From Gremmenia infestans (Eukaryota; Ascomycota; Leotiomycetes; Helotiales; Hamatocanthoscyphaceae), in assembly GCA_032629725.1 (NCBI GenBank), contig JAFEVB010000036.1, positions 1,054,001 to 1,118,000 on the forward strand: 64,000 nucleotides of DNA. The letters are read 5' to 3'. How positions within the stretch are numbered: position 1 is the stretch's first letter; each line of letters begins with the position of its first letter. A program made the translations under genes and the position numbers. The notes beneath the pieces are model-generated. The model was not told the DNA's origin. It did no database searches and worked only from the letters and a program-made list of their open reading frames with translations. This document shows positions 10,696 through 21,368 of the stretch, in pieces.

Positions 10696-12588
10696 ATGGC
10701 GACTCCCGGAAAGCACCTCGTGGCGACTCCTCCCGTCTCAACGCCCTTCTCTAACCACCACTCCCATCCAGCCTTCTCACCCCACGGTCCACGCTCCGTC
10801 GTTCCTTCCCCACAAACAGTCAAGAAATCACCCGCGAACCCCAATTTTTATGGATACGGCGTTGGTGTTGGGTATGACAGCCCAAGCGCAGCCATGGCAT
10901 TAGGCGGGCTAGGACTGGAAGGGATGGGGATAGGAATGGGGAGCGGCAGAGCAGACGAAGACGAACGGCGGCGCAGACTTAGTACCGTGATGGAGATACT
11001 ACAAGGCAACAAAGGCCGCCTGAGCGAAGCCGGTATGGAGAGACTGGCGCGGCGCGTTGGGCTTGCATGTCTCTGGGAAACGCACATGGGCAACGGCGGA
11101 GGGAGGACCCTGATCATCGCCGGCTCGGCCCTAGCTCTCGACATCGATTTCACAAATAACGCGGTTCAGAAAGTGGCGCTGTCGTTTCCAGAGTCTTCGG
11201 AAGCTGTTACGAGGCATTCGGAGAAGGCGGGCGATATATTGTTGAGGGATCTGCAGTTTGGGCCAGGGGAGAGCCCGTTGACGAAGATGCTGGATCGGTT
11301 TGCGGGGAATCTGGAGAGGTTGGCGCAGCTGGAGAAGTTGAGTGTCATCCCGGGGTTAAATTGTCATGAGGCGATTGCGGGGATTCATGAGAGTTTGGAG
11401 AGGTTGCATGTTTGGGAGGTAGAAAGGTTAAAGGAACAGGCGGATATGGCTGGGAAGGATAGTGCGTTTCTGGAGAGGACGGCTTTGTGCACGAAGAGTG
11501 GAAAGCCGGCTATGCATACGAGAGATAGACTTGGACTGAGTATCGATTATTGGCAAGATAAACGGCAAGTTGCAGGGAAGGCTTCTAAGCTGGAAGAACA
11601 GAAGACTTGGTCACTCTTGGTCGAGTGTGCTCCTCTGCCTGCGATGGTGTTTCCACCGCTACGAGTATCGCAGAATTGGATATCTACAGACATTCAGAAG
11701 GTCAATCCTCCTGTCGAAGACGCCATGTTTCTCGACGGACCCATATTAGATTGGTTGGAGCCTGACAACACCCTGCTTCCGTCTGCAGAGCCCGCTAAGC
11801 CGGATGCAATGGAGGGCATTGAGCAAGCTTCGAACCAGAAGGTCCCAGAAGTCATGTTTGTCGCCAAGTTTGACCCTCCTTTGATTGTGCCAATGGGGCT
11901 TGCAATGCAAATCTACGACTCTACAAGCGCGGCTTTAGATATGTCTCAATTGAGTACATTCGACGGCCTCATGTTTCCTCATGGGCCAGATGAACCTGCC
12001 GAACCGTCGGAAGCACGAACTATCAAAACAGAGACTGATGTCCCAGTATTTGACAAGAACGGAGAAAAATCTACACAGACTCATAGGAATACTCTAATGA
12101 TCGATAAGATCGATTATGGGCGAAATCTAACAGATCTTCCTTTTTCTCATCCGAGGCAATTGGTTGAGATGTTGCCTGCCCTTCGACAATATGCGTTCCT
12201 TTCAACCATTCTCCAGAAGACATTCGGAGCGAATTCGAAATCTCCCTCGAAAGAAACAAGTCCTACGAAAAGTAGGAAAGACGAGTTTGCGGATTTCATG
12301 GCTCGGATATCGACTCCAAATAGAAGCTTTCGGATGGACGTTCATCTAACGACCCAGCCTCTTCTAAAACTACGGCTTGCTTTCCCGTTCAAGAGGAGAG
12401 TAGCAGATGTTACTTTTGAGATAAAACTCAATGGGGTCGTAGAGGTAGCGTCGCAGAATTTGTTCAATGAGGACAAGAATCCGGGCGAGGCGAATGGGCT
12501 GAAAGCTGCTGATTTAGGGAGGATGTTGGAGATTACAGAAGACCTGGGAATCTGGGCTGAATTTGTGAGAAGGCGTTTGGAAGGATAA
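10696..12588 (+). CDS. MED1: Mediator complex subunit 1 (fungal MED1)
   Basis: A single exon of 630 aa starting at the first ATG (MATPGKHL). MED1 is a middle-module Mediator subunit that bridges transcription factors and RNA polymerase II. After a Ser/Pro-rich N-terminus and a Gly-rich linker, the fungal MED1 domain begins near residue 93 with RRRRLSTVMEILQGNKGRL, then RRVGLACLWE, a hydrophobic LIIAGSALALDIDF beta segment, and the helical AGDILLRDLQFGPGESPLTKML region. The later YWQDKR and the domain end near residue 380 also fit. The C-terminal third is less conserved. The assignment rests on the order of these segments, recalled from fungal orthologues. Confidence 0.85.
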   Translation: MATPGKHLVATPPVSTPFSNHHSHPAFSPHGPRSVVPSPQTVKKSPANPNFYGYGVGVGYDSPSAAMALGGLGLEGMGIGMGSGRADEDERRRRLSTVMEILQGNKGRLSEAGMERLARRVGLACLWETHMGNGGGRTLIIAGSALALDIDFTNNAVQKVALSFPESSEAVTRHSEKAGDILLRDLQFGPGESPLTKMLDRFAGNLERLAQLEKLSVIPGLNCHEAIAGIHESLERLHVWEVERLKEQADMAGKDSAFLERTALCTKSGKPAMHTRDRLGLSIDYWQDKRQVAGKASKLEEQKTWSLLVECAPLPAMVFPPLRVSQNWISTDIQKVNPPVEDAMFLDGPILDWLEPDNTLLPSAEPAKPDAMEGIEQASNQKVPEVMFVAKFDPPLIVPMGLAMQIYDSTSAALDMSQLSTFDGLMFPHGPDEPAEPSEARTIKTETDVPVFDKNGEKSTQTHRNTLMIDKIDYGRNLTDLPFSHPRQLVEMLPALRQYAFLSTILQKTFGANSKSPSKETSPTKSRKDEFADFMARISTPNRSFRMDVHLTTQPLLKLRLAFPFKRRVADVTFEIKLNGVVEVASQNLFNEDKNPGEANGLKAADLGRMLEITEDLGIWAEFVRRRLEG

Positions 12589-12876
12589 AAATATACCCAT
12601 AGCATTTATTTATATTGAAATTTGAGTAAAACAAATAAGACTGAATATCCCATAAGGATTGTTTCTTGGTCAAAGACTACTTGTACCTTACCTCTCCAGA
12701 GGAGAAAAAAGTGTCCTAATAGATAGGCGAGTTTTGGTGCATTATTAGGCCACTTTTTTTTCCCCTGGAGAGCTTACTTTTCCTGACCGCACGGCTTTCC
12801 ACATTCGCTTAATAATTGGTCTATATACCGCGCTCAAGTGCGGGGTACCTACTCGCGCTAAGGAGGCAAAAATTGC

Positions 12877-12882
12877 AAAAAA
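12877..12882 (-). terminator. possible Pol III T-run downstream of tRNA-His
   Basis: Six consecutive T on the minus strand, about 70 nt after the tRNA 3' end; a second run of five lies at 12868-12872. The distance is longer than usual, so this is a weak call. Confidence 0.35.
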
Positions 12883-12952
12883 TATTTAGAACATTAATGG
12901 AGTCGAACCATCTATGTTTTCAATCCAGATGATCAGATCTGGCTGCCATTAC

Positions 12953-13052
12953 TGGCGGTGCTGGGAATCGAACCCAGATTGAAACGGGTCAGCATGAATA
13001 ATCCTAATAAGGAGCACCACAACGTCACGTGCTACCATTACACCACACCACC
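12953..13052 (-). tRNA. tRNA-His (GTG) with intron
   Basis: Read on the minus strand. The acceptor arm GGTGGTG pairs with CACCGCC; the D-arm GTGT/GCAC encloses a GG-containing loop; the anticodon loop has T33 followed by GTG and G37; the T-arm is CTGGG-TTCGATT-CCCAG; the discriminator is A. The extra length (100 nt) is explained by an intron of about 28 nt immediately after position 37, the canonical eukaryotic site. The lower anticodon stem pairs with one wobble and one weak pair after intron removal, so the exact intron border is uncertain by a few bases. Confidence 0.88.
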
Positions 13053-13137
13053 TTGTGGGTTGTTTTGTTGCTTAGTTTCGCTATTTTGATCTATACAGGT
13101 AATAGGTTTGGCCGGATTTGGTGTGAGACGAAGACGA

Positions 13138-13160
13138 TGGTGTGGTGTGGTGTGGTGTAA
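13138..13160 (+). repeat. TGGTG tandem tract matching tRNA-His 5' end
   Basis: Tandem TGGTG units ending GTAAT. The last 15 bases are identical to bases 2-16 of the tRNA-His gene but in the opposite orientation, 85-100 bases upstream of it. Confidence 0.7.
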
Positions 13161-14299
13161 TACTAGGTAGTTATACCGGGGCGGGGTAAAAACATATTTC
13201 TTATGCGCTATTTTTCTTTTCTACTAAGGTAATTCTGAAGACATTTCTAATAGATGTATTATCTATCCTCTTTATGTTTTTCTATTATAATTCAGTGTCT
13301 GAAATATGAAAGTAATTATTCATCCTTTGGTTCTATAAGTAGCCTCTACCTAATTTCTCTGATAATGTCGCAGAACCAGAACGCCCCTTCTATCAACGCC
13401 GCAGCGCCATATCCTAGGCAGTGTCTGCGCCAAATTAAGGTCCTTATTATTCTTCTTAGTAATAGCGAATAGTCTGAATTGGAGATTGCTAGCAATAAGT
13501 CCTTTTTTCTGATCCTGGCGCGCAGTCTCTGTGTTCGACGCAACTAAGATAAAATGACAGATAATAAGTTTGATTTTTAAGGTATAACCAAAGGAATAAA
13601 TAATCATAAATGTCGGATTGCAGAAAAGTATATCGATCTCCTAGCTAAGTGTATCATCCTATAACATCATGGCACCTCTATTATATAAACGTGGTTCTTG
13701 GATTTCGTACCTTGTGCTATATTTGAACCATTTGCGCACATTTGAATAAGGTGGAGCAATCAAAACCCCTGCTCAAAGGAATTCAAATCTGTAATGTTTT
13801 AAGTTCTCCTATCTACCTAATTTCAAGATCTGTATACCAATTGTCAGTTGTGTATAAATTATTTCTTTCGTTTTCGTTGAATTTAGTTGCCCTATTGTAT
13901 AGCACAGCCCTTTTCTTTTCTAGTATCTTGGATTACCATTCTTTTGCTCTGCTTGATTTATGCTTGTAACGAATTACATCATCTTTGTTTTCTCTAAAGC
14001 TACTTCTAGAATGGATTCTATCTTGATTAGGAAGTTCAAATGTCTCTTGAATAGGAGCAAAGTTTCGTGACTCGCTTAAAATCAGGAGGTGGACTCAGCC
14101 TCGCCGTCTTGATCTTGCGTGCAATTCAATTGCATCCTGGCGCCTCAATATCGACACTCGACAATTTCTAACACTCCCATATCATACTCACTGTCTCGGA
14201 TCCTACAACTCCCTCTTGCCACTTTTCTACATTGCTACCTCTACTCACCGCGATCGGCACCCCTTCCTAGCTATTGACTTCGCCGCTCCCCATGCCGCC

Positions 14300-17014
14300 A
14301 TGAATTGGACAGGAGGCCGGCTAAAAAGGGCCTCTGGCCCAGAAGATATCGGCACTACTCGACAGAAACAACACTTTGCAAAGGCCAAAGCTAACATCTT
14401 GAAAACAAATCTGCAGAAGGCGAATCTTTTCAATGGGTTTAAGATAGCTCCAACGAAGGAACAGTTTTCCGATGGGTTACAGGAACACATCCACAAAAGA
14501 CCACTGTGGTCCACGAGACGGCTTGCTGAGATTTCTGCGTTTCAAAATCGCGACGTAAGAGCAAGCACAAATCCCAAGAGACGCGCGACCGGCCAGCAAG
14601 CCATCACAGAAGTTGGCGGCGAGAGGAAGATCGAGCCTCGCAATGGAACTTTCAACAGCAATGGATACTATGGGAGATCGCCTAAGGCCCACAAACGGAG
14701 ACCTGACGAGATTGGAAATAGGAACGTTCGCCAAGTAGTGAACGAAGCTGAAGACCGATCTCGATCCCCTCGATTGGACTTAACGAACAGCAAACAAGAT
14801 TCTAGACGTACCTCGCTATTCCCATTACACACCAATGGCTCTCCTCACCGCGCACCACCGGTACCAATAAATAAAGAGCTGGCTCTCGATGAAGATCTCT
14901 ACGATGCAACACCCCCCCCTCGTCACGGTAAACCAGAGCGCCAGATTACAGACCAGGTATCGGATCCTGAAAGTAAAATGTTGTCGGATACGGAGGAAGC
15001 GATGCTATTAAAGAGACGCAGACTGATGCTGAAGAGCGACTGGATTGGGGTTGGGTTTCAAAGACCACCTAAGCATACATTTGTCGCCGTGGGACAGCAG
15101 GACAAAGTTGCCAAACGCAGGAGGATAACGGACGGCAATCATGCGCGATATAATAGCAGACAGGCCATCATTACCTCTCCATTTTTAAAGAGAAATCGGG
15201 CGCCCTTGTTCGAGCCGGAGAGCGCACGTCGATCCCCAAGAGCGAACCCTGGGAGAGCTGATGTAAGAATATCTATTGGAGGAAAAGAAGTCCCACCAGG
15301 CCTCAGTTCGAGTTCAGTGCACAGCAAGAGGATTGATCATCGGCATGGAATTTCAGTTGACAGACCTGAGACCCGTTCATCAGATGTTATGCTTCTGGAT
15401 AATGAAGATGGTATTTTCTGCGGCATTGGTTCTCACAGACGCTTGGAGACTAGAGAAGTGAAGTGTTATGATGCCGTTGGAAGAGAATACTATTCGTTGT
15501 ACAGTCATCCTGGTCTACCTCTTCACCATCATCCCATGAACGAAGCCCGTTTCAACACGTTGCCCCAATCTTCAGGTTCTCAGCATCATCGAAGCCAAGA
15601 TACGAAGGATCACCGTGGTACTAAGCGCGTATCAAGTACGAATGAAAAAGGAAGCACCCACTCCCAAGACCGACGACACAGTCAACGAAGCCTTACATCT
15701 AGTATGGTCGATTCTCCAAGGTATTCGAAGAGAATGTATTCTGGAGATGTCGAATCTAGACGCCCAGGATCCACCAGGAAAAGTACCCCAATATACACAT
15801 CTTCTGTATCACTACACCACCCGAAGCCTCAAACTTCGAGAGTTCCTTCAATCCTTCGATCATTTACTATGGATATGAATGAAAGCACCGTCGCGCAAAT
15901 TGGGCGAGAAAAGCCCATTGTTCCAAGTTCTCAAGTTCTCGACAACGATGCATGGGAGAATTGGTTAGCAACTTTGCAGGCCGGTAGTAGTCAAGTTGAC
16001 TTTGAGCAGATGGATACAAATCAGGGAACCTCAATTAGCCCTGGAATAAGCGCAGTTCCAACCTACAGATATGCGGATGAAAGAACACTCTCGGATGTTG
16101 ACCAAGAGGTGCAAAACATTGAAGGCTCAGAGCCCTATGAGGAAGACTCGGATACACCTTTCTCACCAACGTTTCTTTTGCCATTGGACCAGGCCTCAAT
16201 GGAAGAGCCCACTCCTGAAATAGAGTCGAGTCCTGAGGAAGCTAAAAAATCTACAGATGCAAAGGAGGCCCATCAAGCCTTTGAGGATACACTTCTAACA
16301 GTGGCTCCCCCTAAACCAATGCCAAAGGCTGGGGCAGTGTCTAGTATCCCCAAACATGTAGAGGATAATGATGACATATGGAAGAAATTCGTGTTTGGTA
16401 GCGGAAGTGATGAGTCTGAGATGCAATTATCGAAATCTGTTTCTCCGGCGCCTGCTGGAAGATCCAAATATGCATCGCTGATGCGGGCTCACCTGGCAGT
16501 GGTAAACTTAACAGAGCCAAGAATCCTTGCTTCCCCCCTTGCATTTGCTACACCTGCTCGACGGACAAGTTCGCGAATGCCGAATAGCAGCCACAGCCAT
16601 TCCGAACCCAAGCGCGAGAGTTCTCAGACTTCAACGGCACCCGTCGATTGGTCATCTGCGAGGGAAGCTATGGATAGCATTCGTGCTTCTGGTGGGTCTC
16701 TTCATTCCTGGGGTTCGAATTCAGGGCTCGCCACGGTAGCAGCAACTGTACTCCGTCGCTCTTCGCCGGAAACAAGACCTGCCAGCGACACTGTTGGATT
16801 TCGGATGCAGAAGCGGGTCATTTTCACGAAGCTGAAGCCGTTTGTCGGAAGTAAATCGAATACAGAATTGTCTCCTGCAGTGCCAGAACCCTTGTATATT
16901 GGACGCGGGTTCGTGGATCGGGCTGAGGGGATGGAGGGTTTCAGTAAGTGGAAGGAACGGGGGAAGGATATCTACAGCTTGATCGATTCGGATGAGGAAA
17001 GAGATGAACTTTAA
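14300..17014 (+). CDS. large basic, disordered protein (MNWTGG-type N-terminus), function unknown
   Basis: A single open frame; I chose the ATG at 14300 because MNWTGGRLKR followed by TRQKQHFAKAK resembles the conserved start of a fungal hypothetical family, giving 904 aa. An earlier ATG at 14216 would add 28 residues. The rest is Ser/Arg/Pro-rich and predicted disordered. Short islands that may be conserved are DAWENWLATLQAG (about residue 550), DDIWKKFVFGS (about 695) and the C-terminus MEGFSKWKERGKDIYSL followed by an acidic end. Several basic clusters (KRRR, KRRRL) could be nuclear localisation signals, suggesting a nuclear role. No catalytic domain recognised. Confidence 0.75.
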   Translation: MNWTGGRLKRASGPEDIGTTRQKQHFAKAKANILKTNLQKANLFNGFKIAPTKEQFSDGLQEHIHKRPLWSTRRLAEISAFQNRDVRASTNPKRRATGQQAITEVGGERKIEPRNGTFNSNGYYGRSPKAHKRRPDEIGNRNVRQVVNEAEDRSRSPRLDLTNSKQDSRRTSLFPLHTNGSPHRAPPVPINKELALDEDLYDATPPPRHGKPERQITDQVSDPESKMLSDTEEAMLLKRRRLMLKSDWIGVGFQRPPKHTFVAVGQQDKVAKRRRITDGNHARYNSRQAIITSPFLKRNRAPLFEPESARRSPRANPGRADVRISIGGKEVPPGLSSSSVHSKRIDHRHGISVDRPETRSSDVMLLDNEDGIFCGIGSHRRLETREVKCYDAVGREYYSLYSHPGLPLHHHPMNEARFNTLPQSSGSQHHRSQDTKDHRGTKRVSSTNEKGSTHSQDRRHSQRSLTSSMVDSPRYSKRMYSGDVESRRPGSTRKSTPIYTSSVSLHHPKPQTSRVPSILRSFTMDMNESTVAQIGREKPIVPSSQVLDNDAWENWLATLQAGSSQVDFEQMDTNQGTSISPGISAVPTYRYADERTLSDVDQEVQNIEGSEPYEEDSDTPFSPTFLLPLDQASMEEPTPEIESSPEEAKKSTDAKEAHQAFEDTLLTVAPPKPMPKAGAVSSIPKHVEDNDDIWKKFVFGSGSDESEMQLSKSVSPAPAGRSKYASLMRAHLAVVNLTEPRILASPLAFATPARRTSSRMPNSSHSHSEPKRESSQTSTAPVDWSSAREAMDSIRASGGSLHSWGSNSGLATVAATVLRRSSPETRPASDTVGFRMQKRVIFTKLKPFVGSKSNTELSPAVPEPLYIGRGFVDRAEGMEGFSKWKERGKDIYSLIDSDEERDEL

Positions 17015-17379
17015 TCTATTGAGGATGACTGAAATATTGTGTCGTTAGAAAACAGGTAATCGGCTCTTGAAATATTTGCTTGTGAGCGAGTGTAGTTTGC
17101 TGTCGGGAAAATGGCACTTGGACAGACACAATTATTAGCATCTAGCATCACTACCACTGCTCATAGCTTCAGAAAATCTACATAATTAGCTAAGAATCAA
17201 GCAGGTAGGCATATTGCGATGGTGGAATCTGTTCAAGGTTTCGTGCTGCTGTAGATGAGTGGCATGCAACTCCTCAATCAGTCTCTGCTCTTCCCTTTTC
17301 TAGGATTTCCGAATTCCAATTTTAACCACAAGTCAGAGTTTGACCAAACAGCATATTTATTATTGCATTGAAACAATAC
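17015..17379. other. convergent intergenic, 0.37 kb
   Basis: Convergent 3' flanks; nothing seen. Confidence 0.55.
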
Positions 17380-18734
17380 CTAAACACCATGATCAACTTT
17401 CATATCCTCCACCCCCTTCTCAATAACCCCAGGCCCCGCCATGGCGAACTCATAATCTAGATCCGGTTGCGCCTCAGCATACAGCGCATTCTTCTCACTC
17501 GCCATCTTGAAGTTATACGCCGCCTCCTCATCACTGACGACATGCTTCACCAAGGACGGGTTTCCAGCACATGCCTGCTCGACTTGCAGCTGAATTGCGC
17601 AGCCCCGGTCAAGCAGCCCGAACATGAAGCCGGCTTCGTCGACTGTGCTTCCAGTTGAGAGGAGGCCGTGGTTGAGGAGAATTGCCACCTAGGCAAGTCA
17701 GCACCAGCTGGGATACGGCTGGGATCATTGAAGGGGAGATACCTTGTTCTTCGTTCCCAGAGCACGAGCAATATTCCTACCCTCCTCCTCGGCAAAGACA
17801 ATACCGCCGTATTCTGAATACACGGCGATACTGTCGTACAAATAGGTGATATCCTGGTTCAACATATCAAGACCCTTGGCAAACACAGACCAGGCACGAC
17901 CAGCGTTTGTATGAGCATGGCAAACAGCGTGGATATCAGGTCTCGCCTTATGGATTTCTGAATGGATGAGGAAGCCTGCCGAGTTTCCTGTCTTGGTCTT
18001 TTCAAATATGTCAGTCAGTATTGTTTGGAATTAGAGAAGAGGGAAGGAGAGGAGAAATACCCTGTTTCCACCCACAACTTTCCCAGTTTTAATATCGAAA
18101 CAGATCAAATCACCGGCAGTCATGAGACCGAAGTGTTTCCCGAGTGGGTTCATCCAGATGTAGTCCTCGAATTCGGGGTCTCGGACGGAAATGTGACCGG
18201 ACATTCCTTCGGTGAAGCCTTTGCGTGAGAAATCACGGAAGACGGCCGCGGTGTGGATGAGGATGTGTTTGCGGTGTTCGGCGTGGGATGAGAAAGTAGG
18301 GATTCCTTTTGAGGATGTTAGGCGAGGGAGTGGATGCCAAAAGGGGCAATCGCAATGAAGGGACAGATTTTCAAGGGAGAGCATCCAAGCTGAGGGAGCA
18401 ACTTTGCGGAGAAAACAAAAAGCGTAAATGCTTTGTTCCGAAGAATTGAAGTGGTGCACAAGATCTCAAAGCTTCAAAAAATACATCATAACTCTTGTGC
18501 TTGTAAAGAAATCTCCCCAGTGTGAATATTTGTCCGCAAACGTTAATGAAAGCAAGGCAGACGGTGCTATGCATGCAAAGAGGACCCAACATCGATCTTA
18601 CCAGGATGAATTAGAGGTCCCTGACTGATAGCTTCTAAAGGCGACTTGTCTTCCGCGCCATGGACATGTGTCTCTGCCTGCTTGACCTTCACTTCCTGCA
18701 CCGGAGTGACGAGTTGCGTAGCCGAAGGTGCCAT
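17380..18734 (-). CDS. class II aldolase/adducin-domain protein
   Basis: Four minus-strand exons, 18734-18602, 18305-18061, 17997-17743 and 17688-17380, give 313 aa. The first intron is long (296 nt). The fold binds a divalent metal and acts on sugar phosphates or related hydroxy-aldehydes, or is purely structural. Visible landmarks are the GMSGHISVRDPE phosphate-binding segment (about residue 78), the metal-binding pair in CHAHTNAGRAWS (about 149-152), and the third His in LLNHGLLSTGSTVDEA (about 218). All three His ligands are present, so catalysis is plausible. There is no targeting signal. The substrate cannot be read from sequence; neighbours give no pathway clue. Confidence 0.87.
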
Positions 18735-20059
18735 ATCGAATTAATGAAGTCGAACAACGTATATATATATATATGTCTCTCTCTCTCTTTTCAAGGCTAT
18801 AATATAATATAAACAAGCTTCAGAAGAATACCAGAAAATAAAGTAGGAAAATTGAACTCTTGAACTTCTGAGCTCGAGGAAGCCGAAGCAGAGGAAATAG
18901 CTTACGGGAAGGTGGGATAAGGTAGGCACGTGGCGCGCGCCATGCGATCCGCAGGGTGGGGAGCGGGTGTCATCCAAGAATGGGGGACTGATGATTGGGC
19001 CGTCGCGGAGACTTTCCTTCCCCGGTGCGATTTGCCCAACGATTTATGGTGGCGATTGATTGATTGATGAATCAATTCTGAGTTGAGGATAATATTCATA
19101 CGAACTTCACGCGATGGTCAACCACCTCATAGAAAAGGGGTTTAGGGGTCTAAAATCCATCCATCACGTGTGTTACAGTAGGGATGGGATGGGATAACCC
19201 CCTTTACGAAGCGAGAATCAACTGACTGGGATTAGAAGTTCCTGTTCATTTTTCTTCTTCTTTTCTTTTTTTGTTAGTTGATCAATCAACATGTCATGAT
19301 TATCCATTCATGTTATTTCGAAACTAGTCTTGGATTGAGCTGTGATAGTGACAGTGACAGTGAAGTTCGGCATTATCTAGTTGGAATTAATAGAATGTTG
19401 GTGTCAAACCTACCCCCTTTGTCCTCATACCGTAGCAGAATATTGACTTTGTCTTCATTTTCTAAAAAATTCTATGCGTGCTTCTGGCACCATACCTACT
19501 CACTCTCCATCATATCCTGCGTAGTCTTCCTATCAAATGCCCCTCTTTTGGCAATTTTTCTCTCGGAGTTTTCCGACGGATTAGGGTTGTCCTCGGGTGT
19601 CAGCGTGATGGGGCGTTTGTGCTGGACTGGGGGTGTGTCAAGACTTAATAGGTAGGCTTGGATTACGAATTTGATTTTCCCGTCAAGGTGTTGAGTTGAA
19701 TGTGCACCAAGCCGTCTTGCAAAAAAAGAAAGTAAAAGTCACTGTTAGGTTATAGATGAATGGACTTGGTCCGTGCCCTTGAGGTTGTTCCCAACTTCGT
19801 GCTTATGCACTTCTAGATTTTCTTTCCATGGTTGTCTTAGTCAATAAAACGCTTGTGTTGATGCTCCACCAATCCATGACAGTCACAGTGATGATTTTGA
19901 CATTCACGTAGGATGTTATTTGGAAAACTGCAAGCATTCTGAAGGAAAGTTCGTTTGCACCATTCTAGCATCTCCCGAGTCCTGCAACCAGAGTCTACAC
20001 TTTCCCGACACAATGGGAACATCCAGCTTACTCAAAAAAAGACTACACAGATAGTGAAA
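18735..20059. other. intergenic, 1.3 kb
   Basis: Promoter of the aldolase-like gene (left) and 3' flank of the Cys-rich gene (right). It holds an (AT)n(CT)n tract and CACGTG hexamers at 18927 and 19165. No gene recognised. Confidence 0.55.
18760..18789. repeat. (AT)n(CT)n microsatellite
   Basis: About eight AT units followed by five CT units, read directly; just upstream of the aldolase-like start codon. Confidence 0.85.
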
Positions 20060-20978
20060 TCATAGCAATCTCATCAATGCAGCAAGACATACGAGCATCC
20101 AAGCCATCGCATACGGAAAACTCAAAATAACAGAATCCTTCGTCACTCCACTCTGTGCCAATTCCCCATCTTTCACCATTGTCGCAGTTGCAGCTGGCCG
20201 TTCTGTGACTGTTTTCGTAACCGTTGCCATTGATTCCGTGCCTCCGGCGCCAGAGGTAGGCGAAAGACTTGAAGCCCCAATCGCCACTACAGAAGAGCTG
20301 ATAATATAAGGAGGTACTTCGTGAATGCATCCGTTCGGAGAACATATTGTATTCTCCGGGCAACATCCACCGCCTGCTTCCCTGGAGCATTCCTTTGTAC
20401 CTGCCATGCATACCGGCGGATTATGTCTGGAAACGAAACACCCCTCGGGGTTCAAAGCCGAGTTACAGCAAAAGATTCCTGAAGGTGATATTTCGACGGT
20501 GGTAGGATTGCAAGCCGTTCCTACTGGACAGCAGATTGCCTGTATGCATGTGAGATTTTGCTCAAATAAACGACGCGATCTGACTTACAGGCTGGCCGAA
20601 CGCTTCACAACTATTCTGTTGATCACCACAGGCATAGAAAGGAACATCTTCCCCCAACCCCACAGAAGACACGGAAAGAGTTTTGCTTTCATTGTCGCGG
20701 ACCTCGATTTTTCGAAGCGGTAGGCAAACATCTGAAGGACTTCCCACTCTTCTCGTTTTCAAGAAGCCCTGTCCTCCCATATCATGATAATGTTTGTGCG
20801 CCGCAAAAAGAATGCCGACAATTATAACCGCAACAAACAGGACAGCTAGGGCCGCGAGCCAGCATCGACGATATCTAGTATAGCGGTGCAATTTCATATG
20901 GCCCTTTTCACTCGATAGCGGTGGTAAAGAAGTCGCTGGTGACTGATTGCGAGTCATTCGAACGGGTGTAATTGGCAT
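20060..20978 (-). CDS. cysteine-rich single-pass membrane/cell-surface protein, function unknown
   Basis: Two exons, 20978-20589 and 20539-20060, give 289 aa; the intron is 49 nt (GTAAGT...TACAG). A 36-residue Ser/Pro/basic head precedes a strong transmembrane helix near residues 41-61 (WLAALAVLFVAVIIVGILFA). The rest is Cys-rich, with CPVGTAC, CC, CF, CMAGTKEC and GGCCPENTICSPNGC elements, a pattern common in fungal extracellular proteins, followed by a Ser/Thr-rich stem and a hydrophobic C-terminal tail that could be a GPI signal or a second anchor. The ATG at 20978 is the first in frame after an upstream stop. No named family identified. Confidence 0.75.
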
Positions 20979-21368
20979 TGGTTGTGCTGTAAACAACGAG
21001 GACGCAGTAGAGCTGCAGGATGAGCATTAATGTAAAGGTGGCTTGGCTAGAACGGCATATGAGGCTTTCGACAGCCATTTAGGTGTGGATATTGATAAGA
21101 CCATAGGATTAATGATGGAATAATGTTTGGGGAGGATGAGTTTGGAGACATAGATTGCATGATTTCAGATTTCGAAGACATATTAATCGACGGAACGATG
21201 AAAGGCAAGCGCGGAAGAAGAGTAGTTTTAAAACGAACGGAGGAAGGAGCGATGAGACGGTGGTGCCTTCCCCATCCCCAAAATCTCGGCAGACCCAACT
21301 AGAAGAATTGTATATCATAGACCAAAATATTTACAGATCTTAATCATCAAAACATCCTACATACATGT
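20979..21368. other. intergenic, 0.39 kb
   Basis: Promoter of the Cys-rich gene and 3' flank of acyl-CoA oxidase; nothing else seen. Confidence 0.55.

Larger units (their letters stand above)
12589..14299. other. intergenic with tRNA-His, 1.7 kb
   Basis: Apart from the tRNA at 12953-13052 the stretch is AT-rich. A 35-codon open frame starting at 13364 (MSQNQNAPSINAAAPYP...) has coding-like composition but no partner exon; it may be a relic. A (GTGTG)-rich tract lies at 13138-13160. Confidence 0.55.

Noticed and set aside
13364..13471. Short frame beginning MSQNQNAPSINAAAPYP
   Set aside because: It has coding-like composition but only 35 codons, AT-rich surroundings and no exon to join; possibly a relic, not reported as a gene.
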